Positions 1-7,943 of a stretch of DNA of 20,587 nucleotides are shown piece after piece (positions within the stretch are counted from its first letter, which is position 1; each line of letters begins with the position of its first letter). A model generated the notes under the pieces. That model ran no database searches, was not told the DNA's origin, and saw only the letters and a list, made by a program, of their open reading frames with translations. This DNA comes from Verrucomicrobia bacterium UBA673. Its GTDB lineage: Bacteria; Verrucomicrobiota; Verrucomicrobiia; Limisphaerales; UBA1096. The position numbers and the translations under genes are program-made. The DNA is taken from assembly GCA_002299785.1 (NCBI GenBank), contig DBNL01000049.1, positions 1-20,587 on the forward strand, written 5' to 3'.

Positions 1-273
1 AACAGCCTCGCTGCCTTGAGGCTTGGTTTCCGGGTTAGGTTTGGAAGTCGTCTTGACCCCGGGTTGTATCTTCTTGGGAGGCTTGCCGAGTGTTAGTTTC
101 CCTGGTTCATCGGCTTCGCTTGTTGATGGTGCGGTATCCTCAACCGGTGTAATTGTGATATTCTCAGGCAACGCTGGCGCTGGCATTTCTCCCTGTTCCA
201 CAGGCGGTGCGTCTCCACCGCTGCAACCCACCAGCACCATCGACAAAACCAAAAAAAACACGAAACCCTTCAT
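1..273 (-). CDS. Putative lipoprotein, N-terminal 91 residues (partial)
   Basis: This minus-strand frame is open from an ATG at 273 to the left edge of the window, so the C-terminus is missing. The first 16 residues form a short basic start (MKGF) and a hydrophobic core ending in the lipobox LVGC. Cys17 would be the lipidated residue after signal peptidase II cleavage. The mature part seen (residues 18-91) has low complexity and is rich in Pro, Glu, Thr and Lys, like a flexible spacer that leads away from a membrane anchor. No functional domain is visible. It is divergent from the LuxE-like gene, with 134 bp between the two starts. No clear Shine-Dalgarno sequence precedes the ATG. The lipoprotein call is well supported; the function is unknown. 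Confidence 0.75.
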   Translation of the reverse strand, partial: MKGFVFFLVLSMVLVGCSGGDAPPVEQGEMPAPALPENITITPVEDTAPSTSEADEPGKLTLGKPPKKIQPGVKTTSKPNPETKPQGSEAV

Positions 274-318
274 GGGCGAGAGCAAACCACAGGCTTCGCC
301 CGCTGACAAAACCATTTG

Positions 319-347
319 TTGCCAAGCCTGCGTCTTGACCGTATTTT
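319..347 (+). promoter_or_regulatory. Candidate sigma-70-type promoter for the luxE-luxC-queD operon
   Basis: TTGCCA at 319-324 and TATTTT at 342-347 are separated by exactly 17 bp. Each box matches the sigma-70 consensus at 4 of 6 positions. Transcription would start near 354 and leave a leader of about 54 nt before the ATG at 408. It was found by eye in the only intergenic space upstream of the operon. Such weak matches occur by chance, so this is a candidate only. Confidence 0.3.
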
Positions 348-407
348 CTTCGACCTTGGCTGTGGCGGAAAACCAGCCATAGCGCGCAAGCGCTCACAAA
401 AAACCGC

Positions 408-1502
408 ATGACAAATTTCACTTCATTAACCGAAGCCTGTGACGCGGTGAGCACCTTCATTCAGCGGAGCGTCGGTGATCCGCACGCAGCCGGCTTCGGC
501 GAACTTGCCCTTGGCCTGTTCGCGTTTCAGTTCGCTCACAACACCCCTTTCGCTAATCTTTGCCAAGCAGAGAATCTCACGCCGGAAACGGTCAGCGATT
601 GGCGCGACATCCCGACGGTGCATACGCGCGCCTTCAAGTCGCTCGACTTAAGTGTCTTTCTAGAAACCGATCGAGGGACGCTGTTCCGCTCAAGCGGCAC
701 GACTCAAGTCGATCGTAGCCGGCACTTTCACTGCGCGGAAACCTTGGCAGTATATCACAATTCGCTTTGGCCTTGGTTTGCAGGACACTTGGTCGATGAG
801 TCAGCGAACCGCCTGCTGTTTCTATTTCCCAAGCTTGGCCTAGCGCCGGAGTCATCGCTGGTGCACATGATGGACACCGTGGCCAAGCGCTTGGCGAAGC
901 GCGAACATTGTTTCGCCACAGACGGCCAATGGCGGATCGACGGCAAAGCCGCAGTCGATTTTCTGCATGACTGCGCCATGCAAAACGAACCGGTTACAAT
1001 TCTCGGTACCGCGTTTTCATTTGTGCATCTGCTCGACCATCTGGACGCCAACGCGATGGATTTCCAACTACCCAGCGGCTCGGCGGTGATGGAGACCGGC
1101 GGCTACAAGGGCCGCTCTCGTGACATGCCCCGGCCCAAGCTCCACCAAGCCATCACCGCCAAGCTCGGTGTCGCGAGCGCACGGATTATTTGCGAATACG
1201 GCATGTGCGAATTGAGTTCGCAGGCCTATGACGGCAAACTGGGCCAAGCGAATACCGCTCCCCGACTATTTCGGTTTCCGCCCTGGGCACGCGCCCGAGT
1301 CGTCTCGCCAGAGACTCTGGTGGATGTTGAGCTTGGCCAAGCCGGCCTGTTACAGGTCGTCGACCTGGCCAACGTCGGCTCGGCGCTGAGCCTCCAGACC
1401 GAAGACTTGGCCAGACAGCATGCCTGCGGTTTCGAACTGTTGGGCCGGGCCGAGTTGGCGGAGTCCCGAGGCTGTTCGCTGATGAATTTGAGCCATGCCT
1501 GA
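408..1502 (+). CDS. LuxE-like acyl-protein synthetase (LuxE/PaaK family)
   Basis: A 364-residue cytoplasmic enzyme of the LuxE family. In bioluminescent bacteria LuxE activates a fatty acid with ATP to acyl-AMP and passes the acyl group through its own cysteine to the LuxC reductase. Visible motifs are the adenylate-forming loop SSGTTQ at residues 95-100, the METGGYKGRSRDM stretch at 228-240, the EYGMCELSSQ stretch at 263-272, and TEDLA near 331. Cys356, close to the C-terminus, sits where LuxE proteins carry their acyl-accepting cysteine; assigning that role here is inference. The length matches the family. The stop overlaps the start of the LuxC-like gene by 8 nt, which strongly suggests joint function. 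No luxD or luciferase gene is nearby, so light production is not implied. The start has no clear Shine-Dalgarno sequence, but no better start is obvious. Family call is sure; substrate unknown. Confidence 0.88.
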   Translation: MTNFTSLTEACDAVSTFIQRSVGDPHAAGFGELALGLFAFQFAHNTPFANLCQAENLTPETVSDWRDIPTVHTRAFKSLDLSVFLETDRGTLFRSSGTTQVDRSRHFHCAETLAVYHNSLWPWFAGHLVDESANRLLFLFPKLGLAPESSLVHMMDTVAKRLAKREHCFATDGQWRIDGKAAVDFLHDCAMQNEPVTILGTAFSFVHLLDHLDANAMDFQLPSGSAVMETGGYKGRSRDMPRPKLHQAITAKLGVASARIICEYGMCELSSQAYDGKLGQANTAPRLFRFPPWARARVVSPETLVDVELGQAGLLQVVDLANVGSALSLQTEDLARQHACGFELLGRAELAESRGCSLMNLSHA

Positions 1503-2850
1503 AGAACCACTGGACTATTTTTTGGCCGACAAACCGGGCGCGGAACTGACGCACTCGCTGATTGCCGAGGCATCCCAAACGCTGCGCCGCAACCGCAACG
1601 AGTATCTCGCCACGTTGGGCAACGAGCAGATCATTTCCAAACTCGCCGAGGTGGCCGACCTGTGGCGTTCTCCCGATTATCCTCTGCGACAAATGGCGCT
1701 CGACGCCGATCCGGAAGAGACCGGCTTCCCGCGAGAAGTGCTCGCATCCGGGCTGGACGCCTGTTTCGCCGACTGGACGCAGGAAAAGTTTTTCATGTTG
1801 CTGACGCAGGAGTTCGGCGACCCGACGCGGCTGCTGTCATTCGCCAGCCAGCCGAACCGAACGTACTCGATGGTAAACGGCCCGCAACTGATCGCGCACA
1901 TCGCGCCGGGTAATTTGCCGGTGCCGGTGTTTCAGTCGATCGCGTTTGGGTTGCTGCTGCGGTCGGCGCAATTCGTCAAGTGCGCCTCCGGCAAGTCGCT
2001 GCTACCGCGGCTGTTTGGCCACTCGCTGCACTTCGTGGAGCCCGGCATGGCGACGGCGCTCGAGATTGCGGAGTGGGATGGCGGCAACGAGTCGCTCGAG
2101 TCAGCATTATTCAGCGAGGCCGATTGCGTGACAGTGAATGGCGGCGACAAAACGGTGGAGTTGATCCGTCAGCGACTACCCTTGGCCAAGCGCCTGGCAG
2201 GCTACGGCCACCGTGTCAGTTTCGGCTACGTGGAAAAACAGGCCAACGAGGTGATGGGCACACAGACGGTCATCTCGCATGCCGCCGACGACGTCGTCGC
2301 GTGGAATCAGCACGGCTGCCTGTCGCCGCATGTGATTTATGTGGAGGAAAACAGCAGCCTCAACCCGGCGCGCTTCGCTGAAATGCTCTCTGGAGAACTC
2401 GAGGCGCGAAACAAGACCATGCCGCGCGGGCTGATCTCGACTAGGGAGTCGGCGGCGATCTCGACGGCTCGGCGCTTTTATAAAATCCGCGCAGCCAACA
2501 ACGCCAGTGCAGCACTTTGGGAGAGCGAGGGATCGACCGACTGGACGGTAGTGCACGAGGATGAAAAGCAATTCCAGACCTCGCCGCTGAACCGGTTCAT
2601 ATTCGTCAAGCCGATCGAGCATATCGACGAGGTGCTACACGTGCTGGAGCCGATCCGCGAGTCGGTGTCCACTGTCGGCCTGGCCGCGAGTGAGGCGCGG
2701 ATGCGGGATTTGGCACTGCCGTTGGCTCAGTGGGGTGTGCCGAGGATTTGTCCGCTTGGCCAGATGCAGAGGCCGCCGCTGGCCTGGCGGCACGACGGAC
2801 GACCGCCGCTAGGCGAACTCATCCGCTGGGCCGATCTCGAAACCGCATAA
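1495..2850 (+). CDS. LuxC-like acyl-CoA / acyl-enzyme reductase
   Basis: A 451-residue protein of the LuxC acyl-CoA reductase family, related to aldehyde dehydrogenases. LuxC enzymes reduce an activated fatty acyl group to the aldehyde with NADPH. The segment HIAPGNLPVPVFQSI at 135-149 matches the conserved cofactor-side region with its GN-P signature. The segment NQHGCLSPHVIY at 271-282 holds Cys275, the expected catalytic nucleophile. Further conserved-looking pieces are DCVTVNGGDKT near 210-220 and RFIFVKPIEH in the C-terminal third. It overlaps the LuxE-like gene by 8 nt and is followed 7 nt later by the QueD-type gene. The expected product is a fatty aldehyde from the LuxE-LuxC pair. One copy of the palindrome CTTGGCCAAG lies at 2181-2190. 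No signal peptide or membrane segment is seen. Confidence 0.87.
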   Translation: MPEEPLDYFLADKPGAELTHSLIAEASQTLRRNRNEYLATLGNEQIISKLAEVADLWRSPDYPLRQMALDADPEETGFPREVLASGLDACFADWTQEKFFMLLTQEFGDPTRLLSFASQPNRTYSMVNGPQLIAHIAPGNLPVPVFQSIAFGLLLRSAQFVKCASGKSLLPRLFGHSLHFVEPGMATALEIAEWDGGNESLESALFSEADCVTVNGGDKTVELIRQRLPLAKRLAGYGHRVSFGYVEKQANEVMGTQTVISHAADDVVAWNQHGCLSPHVIYVEENSSLNPARFAEMLSGELEARNKTMPRGLISTRESAAISTARRFYKIRAANNASAALWESEGSTDWTVVHEDEKQFQTSPLNRFIFVKPIEHIDEVLHVLEPIRESVSTVGLAASEARMRDLALPLAQWGVPRICPLGQMQRPPLAWRHDGRPPLGELIRWADLETA

Positions 2851-2857
2851 CCGAATC

Positions 2858-3214
2858 ATGGAACTCAGAAAAACATTTCAGTTCGAAGCCGCCCACCTGC
2901 TGCCGCATCTGCCGGAGGATCACAAATGCCGGCGACTGCACGGGCACAGCTTCAAGGCGGAGATCGTTGTCGAGGGCGATTGCGACCCAAAACTGGGTTG
3001 GGTGCTCGATTACGCCGACATCTCGGCGGTATTTAAGCCGCTCTGGGAGCAACTCGATCACCGTTATCTCAACGACGTTGACGGCCTTGAAAACCCGACG
3101 AGTGAAAATGTCGCCATGTGGATTTGGGAGCGATTGAAGCCAAGTTTGCCGCTGTTAACCGCCGTGGAAGTGGCCGAAACCTGCACCGCCCGCTGTGTTT
3201 ACAGGGGTGAATGA
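2858..3214 (+). CDS. queD: 6-carboxytetrahydropterin synthase QueD / PTPS-like
   Basis: A 118-residue member of the 6-pyruvoyl-tetrahydropterin synthase superfamily; the size is normal. His13 (in FEAAH), His28 and His30 (in CRRLHGH) are the three zinc ligands. Cys24, four residues before His28, is the catalytic cysteine of the CxxxHGH signature. DHRYLND at 67-73, PTSENVA at 80-86 and Glu107 near the C-terminus complete the usual active-site set. QueD converts dihydroneopterin triphosphate to 6-carboxytetrahydropterin, the second step towards queuosine and other 7-deazapurines. Placement 7 nt behind luxC, with no queC, queE or folE in view, is unusual. It could instead supply a pterin for the aldehyde pathway; that is speculation. 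The pattern CxxxHGH favours the QueD group over eukaryote-type PTPS. Confidence 0.85.
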   Translation: MELRKTFQFEAAHLLPHLPEDHKCRRLHGHSFKAEIVVEGDCDPKLGWVLDYADISAVFKPLWEQLDHRYLNDVDGLENPTSENVAMWIWERLKPSLPLLTAVEVAETCTARCVYRGE

Positions 3215-3239
3215 GCGACTGGCCAAGCGGAGGAGTTCC

Positions 3240-3264
3240 GAAAACCGTTGCCCTGAAAACCGTT
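3240..3264 (+). repeat. Two direct repeats GAAAACCGTT ahead of citrate synthase
   Basis: GAAAACCGTT is repeated exactly at 3240-3249 and 3255-3264, with a 15-bp period and a 5-bp gap. The second copy lies inside the spacer of the candidate citrate synthase promoter and the first overlaps its -35 box. This is a position where a repressor could act. Only two copies are seen, so a regulator-binding role is inference. Confidence 0.45.
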
Positions 3265-3276
3265 TTTTATTAAGAT
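3248..3276 (+). promoter_or_regulatory. Candidate promoter for citrate synthase
   Basis: TTGCCC at 3248-3253 and TAAGAT at 3271-3276 have exactly 17 bp between them, 4 of 6 consensus matches each. A start near 3283 would give a leader of about 37 nt. An alternative -35, TTGACC at 3279-3284, has no good -10 at the right distance. Confidence 0.35.
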
Positions 3277-3319
3277 CTTTGACCCGTTCAGTGGGCATTC
3301 TCCACAGAATTTTACAAAC

Positions 3320-4456
3320 ATGAGCGATACAGAAAAACCATCGCCCCCAAAGGGCTTGGAGGGCGTCGTAGCCGCAACCACGAAACTTAGTAGCGTGCGC
3401 GGACTCGACGGGGAATTGATTTACCGGGGCTACAACATCAACGAGTTGGCCGGGAAAGCGACCTACGAGGAGGTCGTTCATCTGCTGCATCGCGGCAAAC
3501 TGCCTAACGCAGAGGAACTGGCTTCGTTGAAGGCTGAACTGGCCGCTGCCCGCGAATTGCCCGGCGGCGTGGTGGATCTGATCAAGTTGCTTCCGAAGGA
3601 AACTTCCCCGATGCGCGCCATCCGCACCGCGGTTTCCGCCCTCGCCTGCTACGAACCGCCTGAGGCGCAAGATTCACTGGAGGATCAGACAATGCGCGCC
3701 ATAAAACTCATCGCGCAGGTGCCCGTCATCACCGCCTATTTCCACTTGGCCCGGCAGGGTAAGCCGTTGCCCGATTCCGACCCGTCCCTCGGTGAGGCGG
3801 CGAACTTCCTCAACCTCATCGACGGCGAAAAACCGATTGAGGAAAAGGAAAAGACTATCGACATGTGCTACATCCTGCACGCCGACCACGGCATGAACGC
3901 CTCAACCTTCTCGGCGCGCGTCACCATCGCCACTCTCAGCGGCATGTACTCGGCCATCACCTCCGCCATCGGCACGCTTAAGGGGCCGTTGCACGGCGGA
4001 GCCAACGAAGGCGTCATCAAGATGCTTCTGGAGATCGGAGACCTCGACAAGGTGGACGAATTCGTGGCCGACTCCCTGAAGAACAAAAAGAAAATCATGG
4101 GCATAGGCCACCGCGTTTACAAGGTACTCGACCCCCGCGCGCCGCACCTGCAGAGCATGGCCCAGAAACTCGGCGGCAAGCTCGGCGAAACCAAGTGGCT
4201 CGACATGAGCGAGCGCATTGCCGAGATCATGCTGCGCGAAAAGAACCTCTATCCGAACGTCGATTTCTACTCCGCCACCGTATACTACTCACTCGGGCTT
4301 CCGACCGACCTGTTCACACCAATCTTCGCGATCGCGCGCACTTCCGGCTGGACCGCACACGTTCTCGAGCAACTGGCCGACAACCGCCTCATTCGACCAA
4401 GCGGCGTTTATGACGGCCCGGACAATCTCAAGTTCCAGCCAATCAGTGAACGCTGA
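3320..4456 (+). CDS. gltA: Citrate synthase
   Basis: A 378-residue citrate synthase of the shorter bacterial type, catalysing oxaloacetate plus acetyl-CoA to citrate at the entry to the TCA cycle. The catalytic triad is readable: His225 in GPLHGGANE, His264 in GIGHRVYK and Asp315 in NVDFYSATVY. HADHGMNASTF at 187-197 and the C-terminal TSGWTAHVLEQ at 341-351 are also typical. The N-terminus GLEGVVAATTKLSSV matches short-form enzymes and lacks the long N-terminal domain of the allosteric proteobacterial type. 2-Methylcitrate synthase is a close relative and cannot be excluded by eye, but no prp genes are near. It stands alone, with 105 bp of upstream space and a terminator hairpin behind it. 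It holds no copy of the CTTGGCCAAG palindrome. Confidence 0.95.
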   Translation: MSDTEKPSPPKGLEGVVAATTKLSSVRGLDGELIYRGYNINELAGKATYEEVVHLLHRGKLPNAEELASLKAELAAARELPGGVVDLIKLLPKETSPMRAIRTAVSALACYEPPEAQDSLEDQTMRAIKLIAQVPVITAYFHLARQGKPLPDSDPSLGEAANFLNLIDGEKPIEEKEKTIDMCYILHADHGMNASTFSARVTIATLSGMYSAITSAIGTLKGPLHGGANEGVIKMLLEIGDLDKVDEFVADSLKNKKKIMGIGHRVYKVLDPRAPHLQSMAQKLGGKLGETKWLDMSERIAEIMLREKNLYPNVDFYSATVYYSLGLPTDLFTPIFAIARTSGWTAHVLEQLADNRLIRPSGVYDGPDNLKFQPISER

Positions 4457-4484
4457 GCCAACAAGCCCCTGACCAATCTTTATG

Positions 4485-4508
4485 AAACGAGCATTCCTCG
4501 TTTTTCAT
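4485..4508 (+). terminator. Candidate intrinsic terminator after citrate synthase
   Basis: AAACGAG at 4485-4491 pairs perfectly with CTCGTTT at 4497-4503 across a 5-nt loop. The run of T continues to 4505 and, after one C, a further T-rich stretch follows. The stem is short and only moderately GC-rich. Its place, 29 nt after the citrate synthase stop and just outside the 3' end of the convergent esterase gene, supports a terminator role on the plus strand. Confidence 0.45.
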
Positions 4509-6031
4509 TTTGGCATTGGGTTTTGCATGGGGTCGTATGGCATCAGGCTCCAATCGGAGCAGAAAGGGGAGGCCGGAAGTTTGCCTCCGCTGTAAAGATT
4601 CCACTGCTTACCTTCCGGTGCTTGTGGATAGCAAGCGTATCGAACCGCCCTTGGCTCGCTCACTTCAAGGCTACTGACAGTAACCGTGCTACCACGAATA
4701 AGCGCATTCGCGGCATGCCACTCCCCCTCTTCATCGACCAATTCAAATCCAAATAATTTGCCTTCTTTGATCTCTATCACCTGACCTACACTGGCTTGGC
4801 CAACAATCAATCCTCCATCCACATTATTGAACATCACAGACATAACATTCCCGCTACGCTTAACAGATCGAAATGTCGGTCCACTATAAGGCGTGGAATA
4901 TCTGTAAACCTTGGCCAGAGGCCATAGGGCCAGGCGCTCCCCCACATCGATTTTATTTGGCGGATGAATATCGTTGTTAAAACCCAAATCGATTGTTACC
5001 GCCATGCCTGTGTTTGGCATATCCATCGCACGCCGTTGTTCCTCACGGGCATACGTCCATGCGTAGTTACGCCACTGGGGAAGCTGCACATAATAAAATG
5101 GCAAATCTGGACAATCCCAAGCACCTCGCCAGCCATGAATGAGCGCCCGCATTTTATGGGCATAATCGCGCGGGTCTTCACCAGTGCCGCAGTTGGACTC
5201 CGCTTGATACCAAATGGCACCGCGAATCGCATACGGAATAACGGGAGCGATTCGAGCGTTGTAAATTGCCCCGGCGAGCCAAGCGTCATTACGAACAAAC
5301 GTCCCGCCCCGCATAGCCTTGATAGCCTCATAGTCCCTCGTCTCTGACAACTTGGCTAGGCGCTCCAATGTAGGATGCCCGGTAAATGCCTCAGCAGGAA
5401 TGTAAGGCTCAATCGGCGTGCCTCCCCAGGAGCAATCAATGATGCCAATCGGGACTTGGAGTTTTTCATGTAATCTTCGGGCGAAGATGAATCCAACTGC
5501 TGAAAAGCTCTTCACCGAATTTGCCGTACAAACAAACCAACTCCCACCTTTCAAATCCTCCTGCGGCATTGGCATATTTTTCTCATTCACTTTCCGAAAC
5601 CGGATGCCAGGATAATCTGCTGCATCGACCAACTCCTTCCCCTTGGGTAATCGCTCGGCCATGCTACCCGCGCTATACCCCATATTCGATTGCCCACCGG
5701 AAAACCACACATCCCCCACAAGGACATTTTTAAAAAACAGACGTTCGCTGTCGCTACGAATTGAGAGCGGGCGTCCTTCTGTGCTCACGCTTAATGGCTT
5801 AAACTCCAACTTCCACCGTCCGGCATTGTCTGCCCTTGTCGCAGCCCGTTGCCCAGCAAACTCAACGACAATCTTCGCTCCAATATCAGCACTTCCCCAA
5901 ACCGGTACAGACACCCTCTGCTGTAACACCATGTTGTCAGAGAAAATCTTAGCGGGCTGAAGTGCTGCTAAGAGATTTTCTGCGAATAAAAAAGCAATTC
6001 CTGCGAAGATTGTTTTCAGTAATCGAAACAT
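4505..6031 (-). CDS. Secreted sialate O-acetylesterase-like carbohydrate esterase
   Basis: A 508-residue SGNH-hydrolase-fold esterase of the SASA / sialate 9-O-acetylesterase family, which removes acetyl groups from sugars. Residues 1-22 form an export signal with a hydrophobic core. SGGQSNM at 111-117 gives the nucleophile Ser115, and DIH at 354-356 gives the catalytic Asp/His pair. AIWYQAESNCG near 272-282 and the ending GGKLPASPFCSDW near 482-494 are family hallmarks, so the gene is intact. It starts 4 nt after the stop of the HEAT-tailed sulfatase and is the last gene of a three-gene operon. In this setting the substrate is more likely an acetylated plant or algal glycan than sialic acid; that is inference. 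The gene looks more AT-rich than the luxC region. Confidence 0.85.
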   Translation of the reverse strand: MFRLLKTIFAGIAFLFAENLLAALQPAKIFSDNMVLQQRVSVPVWGSADIGAKIVVEFAGQRAATRADNAGRWKLEFKPLSVSTEGRPLSIRSDSERLFFKNVLVGDVWFSGGQSNMGYSAGSMAERLPKGKELVDAADYPGIRFRKVNEKNMPMPQEDLKGGSWFVCTANSVKSFSAVGFIFARRLHEKLQVPIGIIDCSWGGTPIEPYIPAEAFTGHPTLERLAKLSETRDYEAIKAMRGGTFVRNDAWLAGAIYNARIAPVIPYAIRGAIWYQAESNCGTGEDPRDYAHKMRALIHGWRGAWDCPDLPFYYVQLPQWRNYAWTYAREEQRRAMDMPNTGMAVTIDLGFNNDIHPPNKIDVGERLALWPLAKVYRYSTPYSGPTFRSVKRSGNVMSVMFNNVDGGLIVGQASVGQVIEIKEGKLFGFELVDEEGEWHAANALIRGSTVTVSSLEVSEPRAVRYACYPQAPEGKQWNLYSGGKLPASPFCSDWSLMPYDPMQNPMPK

Positions 6032-6035
6032 TGTT

Positions 6036-7943
6036 TTACTCGTCTAGCTTGTTCAAAAAAGCACGACAGGAAAAGGAAACGAACATGGCTAAATCCTTGT
6101 CGCCGGGCAGAACGATGGTCGCTGGTGTGTCAGGCGGGCGGATTCTGTCTGCGCGTTTGAGGGCTTCTTCAATTGCATGCCTAGCACTATTAGCCTTTTT
6201 TCCGAGCAACTCGATGATCCGTGCGGCGTGGGTGACGACGATAAGATTTTCGTGTTGAATTGAGTCGATCAATGCCGGCAATGCGTTCGGAATGTCGCCG
6301 TGAGTCGCAAGGGCGTTGGCGATCTCAATCCGCGCTGCCTGTGATGGATCACTAATCTTTCGTCGTAATTTGCGCTTGGAAAAGTCGGAGATTACCGGCC
6401 TCACCGCTAACCCGATCGCGCCCCAGTATCGAATAGTCGGATTATCCGAATCCAGGTTTTTCAAAAACACCCTCTCGCTGGCGACACCAACTTGGGCAGC
6501 GGCTTGGAGAATGCCGGCCAACGGCACCCTCCCCGCTTGGCCAAGTTCCCAGCCGGTTTGCTTGGTAAACAGTTCCCACGCTTCGCTCTCCGGCAAAAAA
6601 CCAAGGTCAACCGTTGACGTGATGTGGCGTACATGCTCGGAACGCAGCCGGCTTAAAATCTCTTGGTGTTTACTCGACTGGGTCAAGTTGTTCAGGTTCT
6701 GCGGGTCGACTTGGCAGTCATAGAGTTCCTCGACTGCTCGAGTGGGGCTGGCGAAGTTCCATTGAGGAGAGCTCATCGTTTCGCGCTTGGCCAAGCGATA
6801 AAAGTCATGGCGAATTTCGCCATTGTCGGGCCAGGCGGTGGGCTGGTTATAGCCGAGGTGCGGCATGTAGTTGCGTATGTACAAGTAACGGTTATCTCGA
6901 ACAGAGCGTGCGAGATCGCGAACTTCATCGACACGATCACGATGTCCATAAACATAACGTCGTGCTTCCACAGCTTTGTCGCCGAGGAATGGTTTGCCTT
7001 GCATGTGTGCGGGGATAGGCGTGTCAGTGAGGCTAAAAATGGTTGGGGCATAATCAACAAAGCTTACGAGACGGGTGGTGGTGGTGCCGGGCTTGCCGGG
7101 AGCCAGGTGCTGCCACTTTTCGGGGAACCGAATCATCAGCGGCACATGCATGCCGCTGTCGAGAAGAGCGCGCTTGTGACGGGGCATTCCGCTTCCGTGG
7201 TCACTGTAAAAAAATACGATTGTTTTTCCGGCGAGGCCGTCGTCCTCAAGCTGTTGCAGAATGGCGCCAACCTCCTTGTCCATCGCGGTAACGCAATCGT
7301 AAAAGCGCGCAACCTCTCGCCGGATGAGCGGCGTGTCTGGATAATACGCTGGCAACGTCACCTTGGCCGGATCATGGATTTCACTGGGCGACAGCTTGCT
7401 CTGCACCTCGGTTTGAAATCGCTCGTAAGGCCACACCATCGTGCGGCTTTGGTGCGAGGTCATCAGGTTGAAAATGCTGAAAAACGGCTGTGCCTTATCC
7501 GGCTGCTTGCGCCAGTGTGCAGTCGCGCTACTATCATCCCAAGAATGCTTAATGATCTCCGCGTAGTTGCCGGTGTTGTAATCGGTCTTCACGTTGTTAC
7601 TCGTGTAAAACCCGTGCGCCCGCAACCGAGCCGGAAACCCACGCATGTCCTTGGGAATTGAAAAGCCCGAACGCATTTGCTGCGTGGAAAGCGAAGTCGG
7701 ATAACAGCCCGTAATGAGGCACGCTCGCGAGGGCGAACAAACCGGGGCACTCGCAAACGCCCGAGTGTATCGCACGCTCTCCTTAGCAAAGCGATCTATA
7801 TTCGGAGTCGTTGCGAACTTATCGCCATAACAACCGAGCGTCGCGCTCATATCCTCCGCCGTGATCCAGAGGATGTTCGGTCGCTCTGCAGCGCAAACCG
7901 TCGCCCCAGTCATCAAAAAAAACAAAAAAAGAAACCGCTTCAT
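6036..7943 (-). CDS. Secreted sulfatase with C-terminal HEAT-like repeats
   Basis: A formylglycine-dependent sulfatase of the alkaline phosphatase superfamily that hydrolyses sulfate esters or sulfamates. The ATG at 7943 is preferred: AAAGGA lies 9 nt upstream, it overlaps the DUF1080 stop as ATGA, and it opens a good signal peptide (MKRFLFLFFLMTG). The open frame runs 14 codons further upstream, to 7985. From this start the protein has 635 residues. Cys69 in CSPSR is the residue converted to formylglycine. AED at 29-31 and SDHG near 247-250 carry metal ligands. ELYDCQVDPQNLNNL marks the usual sulfatase C-terminal subdomain. Residues about 476-596 form three helical, HEAT-like units, an addition not found in minimal sulfatases. 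It contains two CTTGGCCAAG copies. Exact substrate is not readable; heparan-type sulfatases are the nearest look-alikes. Confidence 0.88.
   Translation of the reverse strand: MKRFLFLFFLMTGATVCAAERPNILWITAEDMSATLGCYGDKFATTPNIDRFAKESVRYTRAFASAPVCSPSRACLITGCYPTSLSTQQMRSGFSIPKDMRGFPARLRAHGFYTSNNVKTDYNTGNYAEIIKHSWDDSSATAHWRKQPDKAQPFFSIFNLMTSHQSRTMVWPYERFQTEVQSKLSPSEIHDPAKVTLPAYYPDTPLIRREVARFYDCVTAMDKEVGAILQQLEDDGLAGKTIVFFYSDHGSGMPRHKRALLDSGMHVPLMIRFPEKWQHLAPGKPGTTTTRLVSFVDYAPTIFSLTDTPIPAHMQGKPFLGDKAVEARRYVYGHRDRVDEVRDLARSVRDNRYLYIRNYMPHLGYNQPTAWPDNGEIRHDFYRLAKRETMSSPQWNFASPTRAVEELYDCQVDPQNLNNLTQSSKHQEILSRLRSEHVRHITSTVDLGFLPESEAWELFTKQTGWELGQAGRVPLAGILQAAAQVGVASERVFLKNLDSDNPTIRYWGAIGLAVRPVISDFSKRKLRRKISDPSQAARIEIANALATHGDIPNALPALIDSIQHENLIVVTHAARIIELLGKKANSARHAIEEALKRADRIRPPDTPATIVLPGDKDLAMFVSFSCRAFLNKLDE

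Noticed and set aside
408..2850. A bioluminescence (lux) operon.
   Set aside because: Only luxE- and luxC-like genes are present; luxA, luxB and luxD are missing, and LuxE/LuxC homologues are common in non-luminous bacteria.
4482..4595. A 37-codon plus-strand frame starting MKRAFLVF, resembling the start of an exported protein, just after citrate synthase.
   Set aside because: It contains the terminator hairpin and overlaps the conserved 3' end of the esterase gene on the other strand. It has no Shine-Dalgarno sequence and stops quickly; chance is the simpler reading.
6663..7661. A 332-codon plus-strand open frame.
   Set aside because: It lies wholly antisense to the sulfatase, whose motifs are clear, and shows no family features or export signal; it is a shadow of the real gene.
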